The translations under genes and the position numbers were made by a program. Positions 22,950 through 35,064 of a stretch of 64,000 nt of DNA are shown in pieces. The DNA lies in NCBI RefSeq assembly GCF_008728515.1, contig NC_044996.1, positions 130,356,923 to 130,420,922 of the forward strand. Reading direction: 5' to 3'. Source of the DNA: Papio anubis. Its lineage: Eukaryota; Chordata; Mammalia; Primates; Cercopithecidae. The notes beneath the pieces are model-generated. The model had not been told where the DNA came from. It did no database searches and saw only the letters and a program-made list of their open reading frames with translations. How positions within the stretch are numbered: the first letter of the stretch is position 1; each line of letters opens with the position of its first letter.

Positions 22950-24250
22950 ATCAACAGAACAGTAGTCAAGGAAGTAAAAAGAGAAAACCAAAAGACGTCC
23001 TTGTAAATAGAAAGAATGAACTAAGAAGGTATGAATAAATTTAAGAATATTAATAATAATATTAAATGTCAGTGCTTTAAGTACACCTTTAAAAAAAGAA
23101 AAAACTCCGATGGTTAAAAAAATTTAAAACTCCAGCCGTTTGCTGTTTACAAGAAATAGCCATAAAATAAAATAATGGAATAGTGAAAAAGGAAAGGATT
23201 GAAAAGATGTATAATAAAATGCTAAAATGAAAGAAAAAGGACAAAAGAAAGAAAGGGAAGGAATATTAATATTATTAAAATAAAAGTGAAGATCAATAGT
23301 TGTGAAAGAGAAAAATAGTTCATATTGACAGTAGATACATTTCTTTAAGATGATATGAGAACTGTGAACAACAGATCTTTGAAATGTACAAAGGCAAAAC
23401 TAATGGAAATACAGAGTAATAGACAAATCCCAAAACATATTGAGAAAATTTAATATAATTTCCCAGAAACTGATATCAAAAATACAAAAGCATTGGTATG
23501 TAGAGTTTCTAATTACACATTTATGAAGCTTAACTGTATATATTTTCATAATCAACAAACCGAAGATAATATTCTTTCCAAACGTGCATGACAACAAATT
23601 CTCCAAAACAGAAATAACAGGCCATATTTTCTGATCACAATGCAACAAAATTAGAAATTAAAGACAAAATATAAGCTAAAGTAACCAAAATTATTCTTGT
23701 GATGAAGAAGAAAACAGAACAAATTATAAGGTCACTCAAGGTCAGTGACGGCCCTACAGAAAACACAAAGCATGCAGGGTGTGGCCATAGAAAGGCTTGA
23801 AGAAAAATATACAGTTATAAATACATTTCTTAGAGAAGCAGCGAGGGTGAAATTAGCACTGAAATCCAAAGCTCAATAAAAGAACAATGGGAAAAACCTA
23901 AATGAAGTAGAAATAATAAATTTCGAAGATAAAGTAGATATTAATGGTATTGTTCTATAAGATATAGAGTTGATCAATAGAGCATAATCCTCAGTATTTT
24001 AAAATACTCCCCAATTGTCTATCCTTTGACAAGTCTGGTGTTAAGAAAAATTAAGAAGACATAAATAGATAATCTTAAAGATTTAAAAACAGGATATAAT
24101 ATGAGACACAAAGGAAATTTCCATCAAGAGAAGATTCAATATACAACTTTGTATTAACACATTTTAAAATTTAGATGAAATTAAAGAGTTTTTAGAATAT
24201 ATGAATTCCCAAAATTGACTCAAGAAGATGTGTCAAAATGAAATAAAATA

Positions 24251-24570
24251 GGCTGGGCGCGGTGGCTCATGTCTGTAATTCCAGCACTTTGGGAGGCTGA
24301 GGTGGCGGTTCACGAGGTCAAGAGATCGAGACCATTCTGGCCAACGTGGTGAAACCCCATCTCTACTAAAAAAACAATACAAAAATTAGCTGGGCATGGT
24401 GGCATGCGCCTGTAGTCCCAGCGACTCAGGAGGTGGAGGCAGGAGAATCGCTTGAACCTGGGAGGCGGAGGTTGCAGTGAGCCGAGATCGCTCCACTGCA
24501 CTCCAGCCTGGTTAGAGAGCAAGACTCCATCTCAAAAAAGAAAAAAAGTAAATAAATAAAAGAAAAGAAA
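24251..24570 (+). mobile_element. AluS-type element in L1M
   Basis: Starts GGCTGGGCGCGGTGGCTC, with two arms and an impure A-rich tail of AAAAAGTAAATAAATAAAAG type. CACGAGGTCAAGAGATCGAG and GGCCAACGTGG suggest an AluSc/Sg-like copy. Confidence 0.92.
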
Positions 24571-24798
24571 TGCAACAATAATCAACAGAATAAATTAAAA
24601 TGATATTCAAAGGTCTATACCCAGAAATAGTCTACACTCAGGTGCCATTTTTTGAGCGTTTTTTCCAAAACCTTCAAGTTCAGTTAGCTACCATGCTTTG
24701 TGAACTATTGCAGAGCATATAAAAGTATGAAAAGCTACCAGACTCACTTTTTGAGGCTAATATTATACTGATAGAAAAATTAGAAAACTATCACCCCT

Positions 24799-24804
24799 CG
24801 CGCG

Positions 24805-24858
<54 letters not shown>
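24799..24858. repeat. (CG)7(CA)23 compound microsatellite
   Basis: Seven CG units (24799-24812) pass directly into about 23 CA units (24813-24858). Alternating purine-pyrimidine of this kind readily adopts Z-DNA in vitro. The CG run is notable in a CpG-depleted genome. Confidence 0.97.
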
Positions 24859-24862
<4 letters not shown>

Positions 24863-25013
24863 GCCAACCTAACATATAAGCTTGTATGCAGAAGTCCTAA
24901 GTAAATTTGACATTTGAAATCCAGAAGTGTATTACATCAGCACTGCAAAATTATTAAGTAGGGCTTATCCAAGTAATGCAAGGGTGTTTAGAATTCGGAC
25001 ATTGATAAATGTT

Positions 25014-25320
25014 TTCTTTTGTCTTGTTTTGCTTTGTTTTAGACGGAGTCTCACTCTTTCGCCCAGGCTGGAGTCCTGTGGCAAGATCTCTGCTCACTGC
25101 AAGCTCCACCTCCCGGGTTCACGCCGTTCTCTTGACTCAGCCTCCCGAGTAGCTGGGACTACAGGCGCCCGCCACCTCACTCGGCTAGTTTTTTGTGTTT
25201 TTAGTAGAGATGGGGTTTCACCGTGTTAGTCAGGATGGTCTCGATCTCCTGACCTTGTGATCCACCCACCTCGGCCTCCCAAAGTGCTGGGATTACAGGC
25301 GTGAACCTCCGCGCCCGGCC
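25014..25320 (-). mobile_element. AluY, AluYR-like, antisense
   Basis: Inverted full dimer ending GCGCCCGGCC at 25320, with an exact TSD TGATAAATGTT at 25003-25013 and 25321-25331. Reverse reading shows CTAGCCGAGTGAGGTGGCGG, the monkey-type right-arm pattern. Its tail is impure (TCTTTTGTCTTG). Confidence 0.93.
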
Positions 25321-25762
25321 TGATAAATGTTACTTATGATAGCAACACATTAAAGGAGTCAAACTTAATCATCTCATGCATACTAAACAAAATCACTTGA
25401 TAATTAAACGTAAAACTGATTTATCCTGTACTTTTTAGAGAAATGTAAGAAGCATTTTTATCAAATCCGGGGAGGATACAAAATGTCAAAATTGCCAAAG
25501 CAGGAAGATAGGGAAAAGACACAAGAGGGGTAAATACAGAAAGAAGGGAGAAAAATATCTTTGCCTGAAGATAATACTGTTTGCTGCTTTGAAAATCCAA
25601 TAGATTTCTCTGGAAATGATTAAGATTATGAAGAATGCTCATATAATTAAGAAGCTATGAAAACACAAACATTAACAGTCTTCTTGTACTATCAACAACT
25701 TGAAAATGAAATTTTTAAAAGATTGTGCTCATAATGCAAGCAACAATAAAGAATACACTTAA

Positions 25763-26066
25763 GGCCGGGGCGATGGCTCACGCCTGTAATCCCAGCACTT
25801 TGGGAGGCCAAGGTGGGCGGATCACGAGATCAGGAGTTCGAAACCAGCCTGACCAACATGGTGAAACCCCGTCTCTGCTAAAAATACAAAAATTAGCCAA
25901 GCATGGTGGCGTCTGCCTGTAGTCCCAGCTACTCGGGAGGCTCAGGCAGGAGAATCGCTTGAACCTGGGAGGCAGAGGTTGCAGTGAGTTGAGAAAGCGC
26001 CATTGCACTCCAGCCTGGGATACAGACGGAGACTCTGGCTCAAAAAAAAAAAAAAAAAAAAAAAAA
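25763..26066 (+). mobile_element. AluS-type element in L1M
   Basis: Starts GGCCGGGGCGATGGCTCAC and ends in about 25 A. A short TSD CACTTAA lies at 25756-25762 and 26068-26074. The 178-codon minus frame spanning this area reads through inverted Alu. Confidence 0.93.
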
Positions 26067-26663
26067 CCACTTAAAAAAATAAAACCAGGACTAACCCTAA
26101 TACAATTTATAAGTCTTAGATGAAGAAAATTTAAAGAGAAATCTTTCCTGAAGGATATTAAATAATATCTGAATGAAGTTATATCATGTTTCTGGACGAT
26201 AAAACTCAATGTTGTAAAGATGTAAGCTTTGCCAAATTCATTTATAAGTTCAGCACTTTCCAACTCAAAATTCCAACATGAACTTTTAAAAGGTAGTTGA
26301 CAATCGAACCCCATAATTCATATAGAATAGAAAATGTATAAAAAAAGAGCCAAGAGAGTTTTTAAAAGAAATATTGACGATAACTAGCCATATTAAAAAC
26401 AAAATATTTTATACTATGTAAAGCTACAAGACTTCAAACAAAATTGATGATACTTAAACAGAGATGGATTAATAGAACAGAAAACGGAATTCAGGAACTG
26501 AGGCGTGTTTATTTATAACTGGTAGATAACTAAATTTACTCGGTGAAGATGAACTAGTCAGAAAACAAAATTAACAAAATTTGCCATCTACATGGAGAAA
26601 TCAATATGTTAAATTCCTAGCTCACACAATGTTATTTTTATATATTTATTTAAATTATTTATG

Positions 26664-26968
26664 GGCCAGGCACAGTGGCTCATGCCTGTAATCCTAGCAC
26701 TTTGGGAGGCCGAGGCAGGCGGATTGCTTGAGCTCAGGAGTTTGAGACCATCTTGGCCAACATGGCGAAACCTTGTCTCTACTAAAAATACAAAAATCAG
26801 CCAGGCGTGGTGGTATGTGCCTGTGGTGCCAGCTACTTGGGGGACTGAGGTGGGAAGATTGCTTGAACCCAGAAGAAGGAGGCTGCAGTGAGCTGAGATC
26901 ATGGCACTGCACTCCAGCCTGGGTGACAAAGTGAGACCTTGTCTCAAACAAATAAACAAATAAGCAAA
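26664..26968 (+). mobile_element. AluJ/S-type element in L1M
   Basis: Starts GGCCAGGCACAGTGGCTC; GCTTGAGCTCAGGAGTTTG and GCAGTGAGCTGAGATCATGG indicate an older subfamily. The tail is (AAAC/AAAT)n. Flanks rich in TATTTATTTA fit a TSD but are ambiguous. Confidence 0.92.
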
Positions 26969-27195
26969 AATGTATTTATTTATTTACTAAACAATATATT
27001 TCAATTGGGTTTAAGAGCTATATGTAAAATCGAAATTATGAAAGCACTAAAGAGAATTTAGGAGATCATAAATGACATAAAATAATCTCCAAACTTTATT
27101 GTTATTTAAATAGAAAAGAGAAATCACAACACAATACACATTATGTATTATGTCAAAGTAGAGAAAAAGTGAAACATGGTCAAAGAATTAGATCA

Positions 27196-27417
27196 ATACT
27201 TATATTATGTTACAATTATCTACAGGATTTAGTAAAGGAACATGCTGTGCAGGCTTGTAGTCTAAAAGCAATATACTTTATCATATACCCTAGATGTATA
27301 GTAGGCTGTACCATCTACATTTGTGTAAGTACACTCTGTGATGTTCACACAAGGACAAAATCACCTAATGACACATTTCTCAGAATTATCCCTGTTGCTA
27401 AGTGATGCATGATTATA
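27196..27417 (-). mobile_element. Tigger-like DNA transposon end
   Basis: GTTACAATTATCTACAGG, AACATGCTGTGCAGG, GTAGGCTGTACCATCTAC, TGTGTAAGTACACTCTGTGA and a closing CTAAGTGATGCATGATTAT match a common TcMar-Tigger-type element with a CAGTCATGC-like terminus. One end only is preserved. Confidence 0.65.
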
Positions 27418-27570
27418 ATTATATTTGTAACACAAAACCACAGAAAAAGTAATATAGGATAAATGACGGACTGGAATGGTACATAACCATTTGTAAGGGG
27501 TGATGACCTTTAGGGAGGGGTTTGTGGAGGGGAATGGGTAGTGATTTGGGTACTTTGCTGTTTAACTCTT

Positions 27571-27780
27571 CAGGGCTGTCCAATAGAACTTTCTGTGATG
27601 AACCAGGAAGGAAGTGTTCTATATTCGTGCTGTTCAGTTCAGTAGCCACTAGTGACATGTGGATGTTGAGCACCTGAAACGTGGCTAGTGTGACTAAGAG
27701 GATGAATCTTTAATTTTACTTTTTAAAAAAATTTTAAATAGCTACAGAAAACTAGTGGCTACTCTGTTGGTCAGTGCAGT
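27571..27780 (+). mobile_element. Non-autonomous DNA transposon (hAT-like)
   Basis: Begins CAGGGCTGTCCAATAGAAC and ends GTTGGTCAGTGCAG, so the termini are inverted. Inner words GTAGCCACTAGTGACATG and CGTGGCTAGTGTGACTAAG fit the same broad group as the copy at 21829-22158. Confidence 0.7.
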
Positions 27781-27834
27781 TCTATATGCTTGTGCTTGTA
27801 AAACATTTTTAATAATAAAAATGCCCACATTTGT

Positions 27835-28210
27835 TATGGCTTAGGTTATGTTGTGATAACCAACTTCCCTGAAAAATATCTGTGACTTAATGAAGGCTTA
27901 TTTCCTTCTCACATTACACATATTCATCACAAGTTGACTAGGGCATGGGGGAGGTTCTGCTCTATGTCTCATCATCCTAGGACCCAGGTTGACAAAGCCT
28001 ATACTATCAGGAGTCTCACTAGTCATCGTGGTGAGAGGAATGAAATGATAGGAGGTCTCAGTGGCAATTTAAATCTTTCTTTTGGAAGTAATTAATACAC
28101 GTCCCTTTTTGCATTTGCGAGAGACATGGCCACCTTGAGTTCAAGAGGGTGGAGAAATACAAACAGACTCAATGCCCAGAAGGAGGAGAATTTACAAACA
28201 GCCCTAACGT
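27835..28210 (+). repeat. Old interspersed repeat, family unnamed
   Basis: GGTTATGTTGTGATAACCAAC, GTTCTGCTCTATGTCTCATC, GGACCCAGGTTGAC and ACATGGCCACCTTGAGTTC recur widely in mammalian genomes in this order. I do not recall the name securely. Confidence 0.45.
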
Positions 28211-29891
28211 TTACATTTGTATAATTTTCTTTTTAATTAAGTAAAGACGAAAGAAAAACCAAGTGAGCAGACAGGAGCTCAGACCTCTATGGTAACATTC
28301 ATAAAAGTGTAATCAATATTCACAAATTACTCATCCATTTTCTTCCTCATTTGAATAAAAAATTATCTTCATTTACAGAACTGGAGAACTCAGAATATGC
28401 TGAAAAAGTAGATTACTGTTTCTACAGCTAATGTGGTTGAATACCTGGGGAAATATTTCAATAGGATTTAACATTTTTAATCTTGTATTCAGGTTGATAC
28501 TGAATACACATCTATTGTTTTCAAATAATAATTTATTTCAAGAAAACATATGAAATTACTGATAATACTATGATTAATGATGTTTCTGCAACTGTGTGCA
28601 TTTGATTTGTCTTCTAGTAATATGATAGTGTATGGTTTTGATGGCATCTGGAAAAAATTGGTGGAAGAGAGAATTCACTATTCATTTCCACTCTTCAATG
28701 AATGCAAATGAAAGCAATGTTATATAAAAAGAGAATAAAATACTCACTGAAAAAAAAATGTGAAGGTAAATGAACCAGGAATTCAGGCCACAGTAACTCT
28801 GAAGAATGGGTCTCTAAGTTCCTGTGAGAACTGATTTTGCTTGCTCTGTGCAAGTTTGAGTCTGATAAGGAGCTAATACAGGGGGAAAACATTTTATTCT
28901 ACAGAACCTTACTTTATCTTGTTGGAAGTCTAGGCACTAATGGGAGAATAAATTCAGCCACTCTGAATACATTACTGGCTATTCAATTCAGAATTTATAG
29001 AAGAGAAACATGGTACTTTATCAGTGACTGCTTCCTGCACCTGTCTAGTAGCTAGCACATTGCCTAGTCTGGCTAAACCCTACATTCACTTGGTGATATC
29101 ATTTAAGGCTCCTTTATGCTATTGAGCTGTGCTTGAAATTCAGTGTGTCTTAAACCAGGTCTATGTCAGAGCAGTTAACTCTGAATAGGAATGAGTACTA
29201 AAAGGAATAAGTTGAAGCCCGCTGACCAAACACCCCCAAGAAGACATCTTTACTCAAGCAAAATTAGGTTTATTGAGCTTGGTGCCTTAAGGGATACCAT
29301 CCCCCAGAAGAACCCCAGATCTGGAAGGCCCTCCTTAGAGGGTTTAGACTTGTGCTACATCCTCCAAGAACAACTTAAGGAATCAAGGCTTCTTCTAGAT
29401 TCTCTGTTAACAAGAAGATAGAACAAGACAATTTGGTGACTGAGTATCTTGGTAATGTTAATCTAGAAGGCAAAAAGATTAAAGCAAGGCTTGAATGGTC
29501 ATTGGCAAAGAAGTGGCAATCACTTATGGTGATGAGAAGAGAGGGATTTTTAATCCTTTTTGTGGTTACGGAATTAGTCTTCTCCAAGACATGGTCATAA
29601 GGTGGCCTTATGTAAACATAGTTCTTTTTTGTAAGCTTTGCTTATGGTCAGTTTAGAATATCAAGATTGACTTCAATAGGACTGTTTTTAACTTTCTCAG
29701 GCACACAGCTACTTTCTTGTTCAGAAGGGCTTTTGGACCTGTCTCCAGCCTCCTGTATTTAATTACTCTATTAGATTGACTTTCATTGGAATTTCAGAGA
29801 AAGACTAAGCTGTTGAGGTTTTCGGAGGAAAGAAGAATCTCACCAGATATTTCTAAGGTGTTGTGGGAGTGTGATGGGCTTCCAGTAAAAT
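28211..29891. other. Unrecognised stretch, possible antisense LTR near 29.2 kb
   Basis: AATTAGGTTTATTGAGC near 29263-29279 looks like an inverted LTR polyadenylation region, and the 76-codon frame there would be part of it. The remaining sequence has no recognised feature. Confidence 0.3.
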
Positions 29892-29903
29892 ACATGCTTA
29901 CAA

Positions 29904-30217
29904 GGCCAGGCGCGGTGGCTGACACCTGTAAATCCAGCACTTTGGGAGGCTGAGGCGAGTGGATCACCAGGTTAAGAGATTGAGACCATCCTGGCCAACG
30001 TGGTGAAATCCCGTCTCTACTAAAAATGCAAAAAAAAAAAAAAAAAAAATTAGCTGGGCGTGGTGGTGTGTGCCTATAGTCCCAGCTACTTGGGAGGCTG
30101 AGGCAGGAGAATTGCTTGAACCCAGGAGGTGAGGTGGAGGTTGCAGTGAGCCAAGGTGGCGCCAGTGCACTTCAGCCTGGCGACAGAGTGAGACTCTGTT
30201 TAAAAAAAAAAAAAAAG
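29904..30217 (+). mobile_element. AluS-type element with expanded middle A-linker
   Basis: Starts GGCCAGGCGCGGTGG. The linker between arms has grown to about 20 A (30029-30048). The tail is about 15 A. TSD ACATGCTTACA lies at 29892-29902 and 30218-30228. Confidence 0.94.
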
Positions 30218-30228
30218 ACATGCTTACA

Positions 30229-31740
30229 GGGGGAACCTGAAAGTGACAACCATCCAACTCTATACATGAGTTGACAATGTCCAGATGAGCACTGTTAGGT
30301 GCCTATCACCTGTACACACATGGAGGAGAAATGTGGTCCCAATTCCTTCTCCCTCCCTATATCCATATTCTTGCACTGACCTTGTCATAGTATATATTCT
30401 CACCTTTTGATTTTAGACTTGGCCATGTATCAGTAAAATTTTAGCAGATGTGATGCAAAGCAGAAAAGACTCTTTTGAGGAAATGAATTAAAGTCAAGAT
30501 CTGAAAGATGAGAAGAAGTTAGCTAGGCAAAGGAAGATGTCATGTGTGAGGAGGATGAGCTTTCTAGGAAGAGGCAAGAGGACTTAATGAGATCTGGGAG
30601 AGGATAGAACAGGATTCAACAGAGAGGGAGTGCATTAAGATTGGTGAGAAAGGCAGGGATTAGAAGACAGTCTTATAGACTGTATAGCAGATTTGAAAAT
30701 GTATTGTAATAGTAATGGAAAGCTACAGAAGAGAGTTTAGCTTGGGAGTGGCATGATTTAATTTACTTTTCTGAAAGATCTCTTTGGTTGCAGAGTTGTT
30801 ATTATAATTAGGGATAGAATTTGGGACAAATGAGTCCTAGCATTTTTCCATCTTTGTCAGGGTGCCATACAATACGAATTGGCTGTCTCATTTGTTCCAT
30901 TAAAATCAATGACTTTGTTTAGGCAAAGTGGCTCCTGGATATCATCCCAGAGAGGGGTTGAAGGGTTCTTCATAATATTCTAAATTTACTAAATGAAAAT
31001 AAGAGAGTAGCCAAGAGGATTGATTTTGGAGTGAGCCAACAGTCCTTGGTGACACCAGGCCAAGCAAAGAAGGGCCATTAGACTGGGTTTAGAAAGCTAT
31101 GGCTGTCAGTAACTAAGAGGATGTCATTTTCTTCCAAGTGCAACTCACTGTGGAAATGAGGTGGATAAGAATAAAGAGTATCTTTCTGTATGAGAACTGA
31201 AAAGACATAACCCTTTCCAGCATAGCCTCTTTCTGATTATTCAGATGTAGATCTTATCTGGAGGCATAGTTTTTGCTATGTCATATGTCAGAATATTAGA
31301 TTCTCTCATTTAGAAACTCAAGAGGGCTGATATGACATATCCTTTCATAGGAAAACAAAATCAAGCTGAAAGTGAGATTAGATGACACTAAGTCTTGGAA
31401 ACTTGAAATTCTGAGAACAGGAAATTAAACTACAAGAAGAAAACTGGCTTGTTTATTTAGGTTGACTTGTTTGTTTTTTAAAATAAAGAATTTTAGAAAC
31501 AGTCAAAAAAGGGGTGTGGATTGCTGATTTTGTTGGTTACTTTGGGTTTGGGGCCTGATTTGCCTTTATAACCCGAGAGTATCCATGTCTTTATTTCCAG
31601 AATGAATAACTTATGATGGGAACTTTAGTTGCACTAAAGTTGTCTGCAGGCTAAAATGTTACATAATTGTTAGGAGAGCACATTTTAGGACATTGAACTG
31701 TGCAAAAGTGTAAACTGTGTTAAAGGTTGACAGAGGTTTT
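30229..31740. other. Largely unrecognised; L2-like trace
   Basis: GAGGAAGAGGCAAGAGGAC-like and GGAGTGGCATGATTTAATTT words near 30540-30790 suggest a worn L2-type segment. Otherwise no gene or repeat is named. Confidence 0.3.
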
Positions 31741-31975
31741 AAGAGCTCCTCAAGTAGAGACCTGTTGACATTTTGGGCTGGATAATTCTTTGTTCTGTGA
31801 GGGCTTGTCTTGTGCATTGTTAGATGTTTAGCAGCAACTTGGGCCTATACCCACTACATGCCAATAATACCCTCCACACATAAACAACAGTAACAGTCAA
31901 AAATGTCTCCAGATAATGTGAATGCCCCCTGGGGTGCCAAATTACTCCACGTTGTGAACTATTGGACTAAATACT
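31741..31975 (-). mobile_element. MER5A-type hAT fossil, antisense
   Basis: GACATTTTGGGCTGGATAAT, GATGTTTAGCAGCAACTTGG, CCACTACATGCCAATAATAC, AAAATGTCTCCAGATAATG and GCCCCCTGGGGTG give the inverted MER5A order. Confidence 0.85.
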
Positions 31976-32240
31976 ATAGAAACAGTTTGTGAAACGACTG
32001 TTGGGCAGATTTTAATCAGTTATCACTTTTCTCGACTATGCCCAAGTAGAAGATAGGCTGTTTATACACAGGTACAGAGCTCCACACAAGAGGAAGACTT
32101 CTGAGTACGTTATCCTATGGTTTTCATCATTGCTGAAGCTATGAGTGAACATTTGGGTGAAATATCAAAAGTATTTGTTGAGTTTTAGAAAATATTTTAC
32201 TGGTCCCTGATGAGGGTGAAAGAATTTAAAAGGTGTATGT

Positions 32241-32295
<55 letters not shown>

Positions 32296-32900
32296 CTCAA
32301 GATCTGTTTTTAGAAAAGCGTGAGAAAAACTCTAAATTTGATGTATTATATACATTTTATGCATGTGACAGAGTATAAAAAACTAAATATCCATTGAAAA
32401 AAAATCCTCATTACAGTTGAGTTTGCTTTCTCTATTTACCTTTAGATATCAGAGCAGGGAATGAGAAATGCTGTGGCTTACCAGGATGAAAGGCTGCTGG
32501 ATGAGGTCATGTGTGATTATGTTTAAGAACATGCAGAAAGAACAAATAAAACTGGTGACCACAAACAAGTGGTAAAGGAAATTGAGAGGGTGGATTTAGA
32601 AATTACTTTCATTCAGAGAATTACTGGGATATGAAATGAGAAACTTGGCTTCCTGGAGAAATAGCTGAAGTCACCAAGTGTCAAGTAATTTGAAATAGTG
32701 AGGGATGACTCATAGCATGTCTTCGTAGAGTTTGCCTAGCCTGAAATACTGACGGGAAGATTATTCCAAGGAAATTAATGAGATAAATCTAAATGTTAGC
32801 AAATTACCAAAGAGAGCTAAAGATGAAAATGGAGAATATAAATAATCCATTGTTTAGACAAGAATGGAACATCTATCTGCAAATAATCTTCCTATATCTA
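31976..32900. other. Unrecognised stretch around a microsatellite
   Basis: Contains the (TG)n(GA)n tract listed separately. No coding sequence or named repeat. Confidence 0.35.
32242..32295. repeat. (TG)n(AG)n compound microsatellite
   Basis: About 15 TG units pass directly into about 12 AG units. The AG half is a homopurine mirror tract. Confidence 0.95.
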
Positions 32901-32904
32901 GAAG

Positions 32905-33115
32905 GGATGCATAGTGGTTAAGGGCGTGAGCTCTTGAAACAGACTGCTTATGGTAGGATCCCAGATCCATCACTTATTAGCTGTGTAAGCTTCAGCACAC
33001 TATTTAATTTCTCTGCTTCAGTGTCCTCATTTATAAAATTGGAAGAATAATAACAGTATCTACCTTACAGGGTTGTTGTATGGATTAAATAAGTTAAAAT
33101 GCAAATCAGTTAAAA
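32905..33115 (+). repeat. MIR SINE, sense, with tRNA-like head
   Basis: GCATAGTGGTTAAGGGCG (box A region), CACTTATTAGCTGTGTAAGC, CAGTGTCCTCATTTATAAAA and TTACAGGGTTGTTGTATGG give nearly the whole MIR in order, including the tRNA-derived part. Confidence 0.92.
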
Positions 33116-33322
33116 CTTTTTTCTATTTAGAAAATACTAGTTTTAATTAATTCTACAGAGGAAATTTTAGCTATTATTATCAATCGAAAGCTCAAGGGAA
33201 TATGATTTGCTTATAGTTATAGATATAGTTAGATACAAAGTTAGGACTCGGGCTTTCACTTCATATCATTTTCTCTTATGTCAAGAAGCTGTTCTCATCC
33301 ATATAATGTATCTGCATATGCG

Positions 33323-33326
<4 letters not shown>

Positions 33327-33391
<65 letters not shown>
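33327..33391. repeat. (TC)n(TG)n compound microsatellite
   Basis: About 16 TC units followed directly by about 16 TG units. The same architecture recurs at 55054-55100. Confidence 0.96.
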
Positions 33392-33395
<4 letters not shown>

Positions 33396-33499
33396 TGGTG
33401 GAGATAAGAATGAGACATAGAGGCATAATAGTACAATGCAATTATGTATTCTTTTGTATCAGTTTTATAGCACTATCATATATGAGTCTCAAACCAATT

Positions 33500-33655
33500 T
33501 TATGGTGTAAGGTAAAAAGAAATTCTCATTTATAGACACAGGAACAGAGCTTCAGTAGAAAAGTTAAGCAATTTACCCCAGATATCAGAGCCTATGAGTA
33601 GGAAAGTTTGAATTAAAAGCTGGAGATTCTGATTCCCATTCTGTGCTTCTACCCA
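33500..33655 (-). repeat. MIR-like fragment, antisense
   Basis: CTCATTTATAGACACAGGAAC, GTTAAGCAATTTACCCCAG, CCTATGAGTAGGAAAG and TTCCCATTCTGTGCTTCTAC match a worn inverted MIR. Confidence 0.6.
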
Positions 33656-33779
33656 TGGTTAAAGCTGAATGCAGGAGACATGACAGTAGAAGGGTAACTG
33701 GGGTTCCTGGAAGCACATTGGCCTGAAGTCCTGCAGGCAAGTGCTGTCAGGAAGGGACAGCATCTGCCTAAGTCCTTTC

Positions 33780-34170
33780 TCTTCTTTCTTCTGCAGAGAG
33801 CTCTTGAATCCATTCATTTAACCTCAACCCTCTTCCCCACCGGCCATTATGTCTCACCTGGTTTCCCACCTTCTGACTGGTCAATCCCCTTGCTGCCATA
33901 ATTCTAAGGACCAAATTTGATCATGTCACTCTTGTCCACACTTCCACCCTCATCCCTTCAGGGACTCTCCATCCCCTTTGAACCAAGCAACGTCCTCCAG
34001 GGCAATTACAGTCCTTCAGATCTGGCCTGTACTCCCTTATCAAGACTCACCTATTCCCACTACCCCTATGGTCCCTCCATGGTGAACTATTATTTCAATC
34101 TTCTCTAATGCATGGTGGTCTCTTTTCTTCCTGCCCTCTACATGTAGTTCTCTTGAAGCATTAAACACTT
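33780..34170 (+). repeat. L2-like fragment, sense
   Basis: GATCATGTCACTCTTGTCC, TTCAGGGACTCTCCATCCCC, CTTCAGATCTGGCCTGTAC and CTCTTGAAGCATTAAACAC follow the layout of the L2 3' region. Divergence is high. Confidence 0.5.
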
Positions 34171-34865
34171 TGTATCTTAACTATCTCCATGGGCTTTGAA
34201 AAATGGATAGTGTCATCAGGCAATGAAACTTGGGCAGAAGACCTTGGCAAAATCAGTCATTATTAATATTTAACAGATATTAACATTATTGCTCTGAGTA
34301 GATGCTATAAATTGTCCTTGTGAGAGTTATAGTTTCTGCCAGTTCAATACATTTAAATTCTAACTCTGGAGCCAACATTTTCTAAAGTCTCCTCCAAACC
34401 TTGTAAATTGGAAAACCAAACAACTCTCTGCAGAGATGTCTTCTTTTCCACCACTCCGTCACCTCCTCCCCAACATAAGAGCCTCTCTGATTCTCAGAGA
34501 AGGCACATCTGGCTCTATTTGCAGTCTGGGCTCCCTTCCCTCAATGGGCTTGTGCATGCAGCTAAACTGAACAGTCTGGGATCCATGCCTTTCCATGGGC
34601 TTTCTTCCCTCATTCTCAGGAGTGGAAAACTAAAGGAGCTGGAACTTCAGGCTTCATCCATAAGCCAAGGCTGGTGACTTTTCCCAGCTCTCTTCTTCTA
34701 GTTCTCAATTGCTTCTAGGAATGCTCAAGATAACTCACAATGTCTTACCCTGTCACTCTAACTGGGGCCCTGCCTCCCTTACTCCCCAGGAGTGATTCAT
34801 ATTTTTGAGATTGATAGAAGTGGCAAGAGTTTGTGAGCAGTGCATGGCTTATCTGGATACACTTA
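34171..34865. other. Unrecognised non-coding stretch
   Basis: An 89-codon frame at 34408-34677 shows no motif. No named repeat. It ends at the provirus TSD. Confidence 0.35.
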
Positions 34866-34870
34866 ACATC

Positions 34871-35064
34871 TGATATGGTTTGACTGTGTCCCCACCTAAA
34901 TTTCATCTTGAACTGTAGCTCCCATAATTCCCACGTGTCATGGCAGAGATCCAGTGCGAGGTAATTGAATCATGCGGGGGGGGGGGGGGGCAGGGTTTTT
35001 CCGTGCTGTTCTTGTGATAGTGAATAAGTCTCATAAGATCTTGATCACTTTTCCCTTCCACAAG
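34871..35064 (+). repeat. Truncated 5' LTR, MSTA-type
   Basis: It matches the first half of the 3' LTR (ATCTTGAACTGTAGCTCCCA, TGCTGTTCTTGTGATAGTG, AATAAGTCTCATAAGATC) and then breaks off. The half with the polyadenylation region is missing. A run of 15 G (34976-34990) sits inside. Confidence 0.88.
34976..34990 (+). repeat. G15 homopolymer
   Basis: Fifteen consecutive G in the 5' LTR, where the 3' LTR has only ATGGAAGCAGG. It is either a slippage expansion or a base-calling artefact. Confidence 0.95.

Larger units (their letters stand above)
22950..27190 (+). mobile_element. Ancient L1M ORF2 fragment, split by four Alus
   Basis: A-rich sense-strand L1 ORF2 sequence runs collinearly through pieces at 22950-24250, 24570-25013, 25321-25762, 26067-26663 and 26970-27190. 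Recognisable words are TTTCTGATCACAATGCAAC, TAATTCATATAGAATAGAAA and CACTAAAGAGAATTTAGGAG. It is heavily diverged with no usable frame. The host element predates all four Alus. Confidence 0.75.

Noticed and set aside
25778..26314. 178-codon minus-strand open frame
   Set aside because: It reads mostly through an inverted Alu and its poly(T); no independent coding evidence.
32905..33115. Possible tRNA gene
   Set aside because: The tRNA-like box A text is the head of a MIR SINE; the remainder follows MIR, and no cloverleaf is complete.
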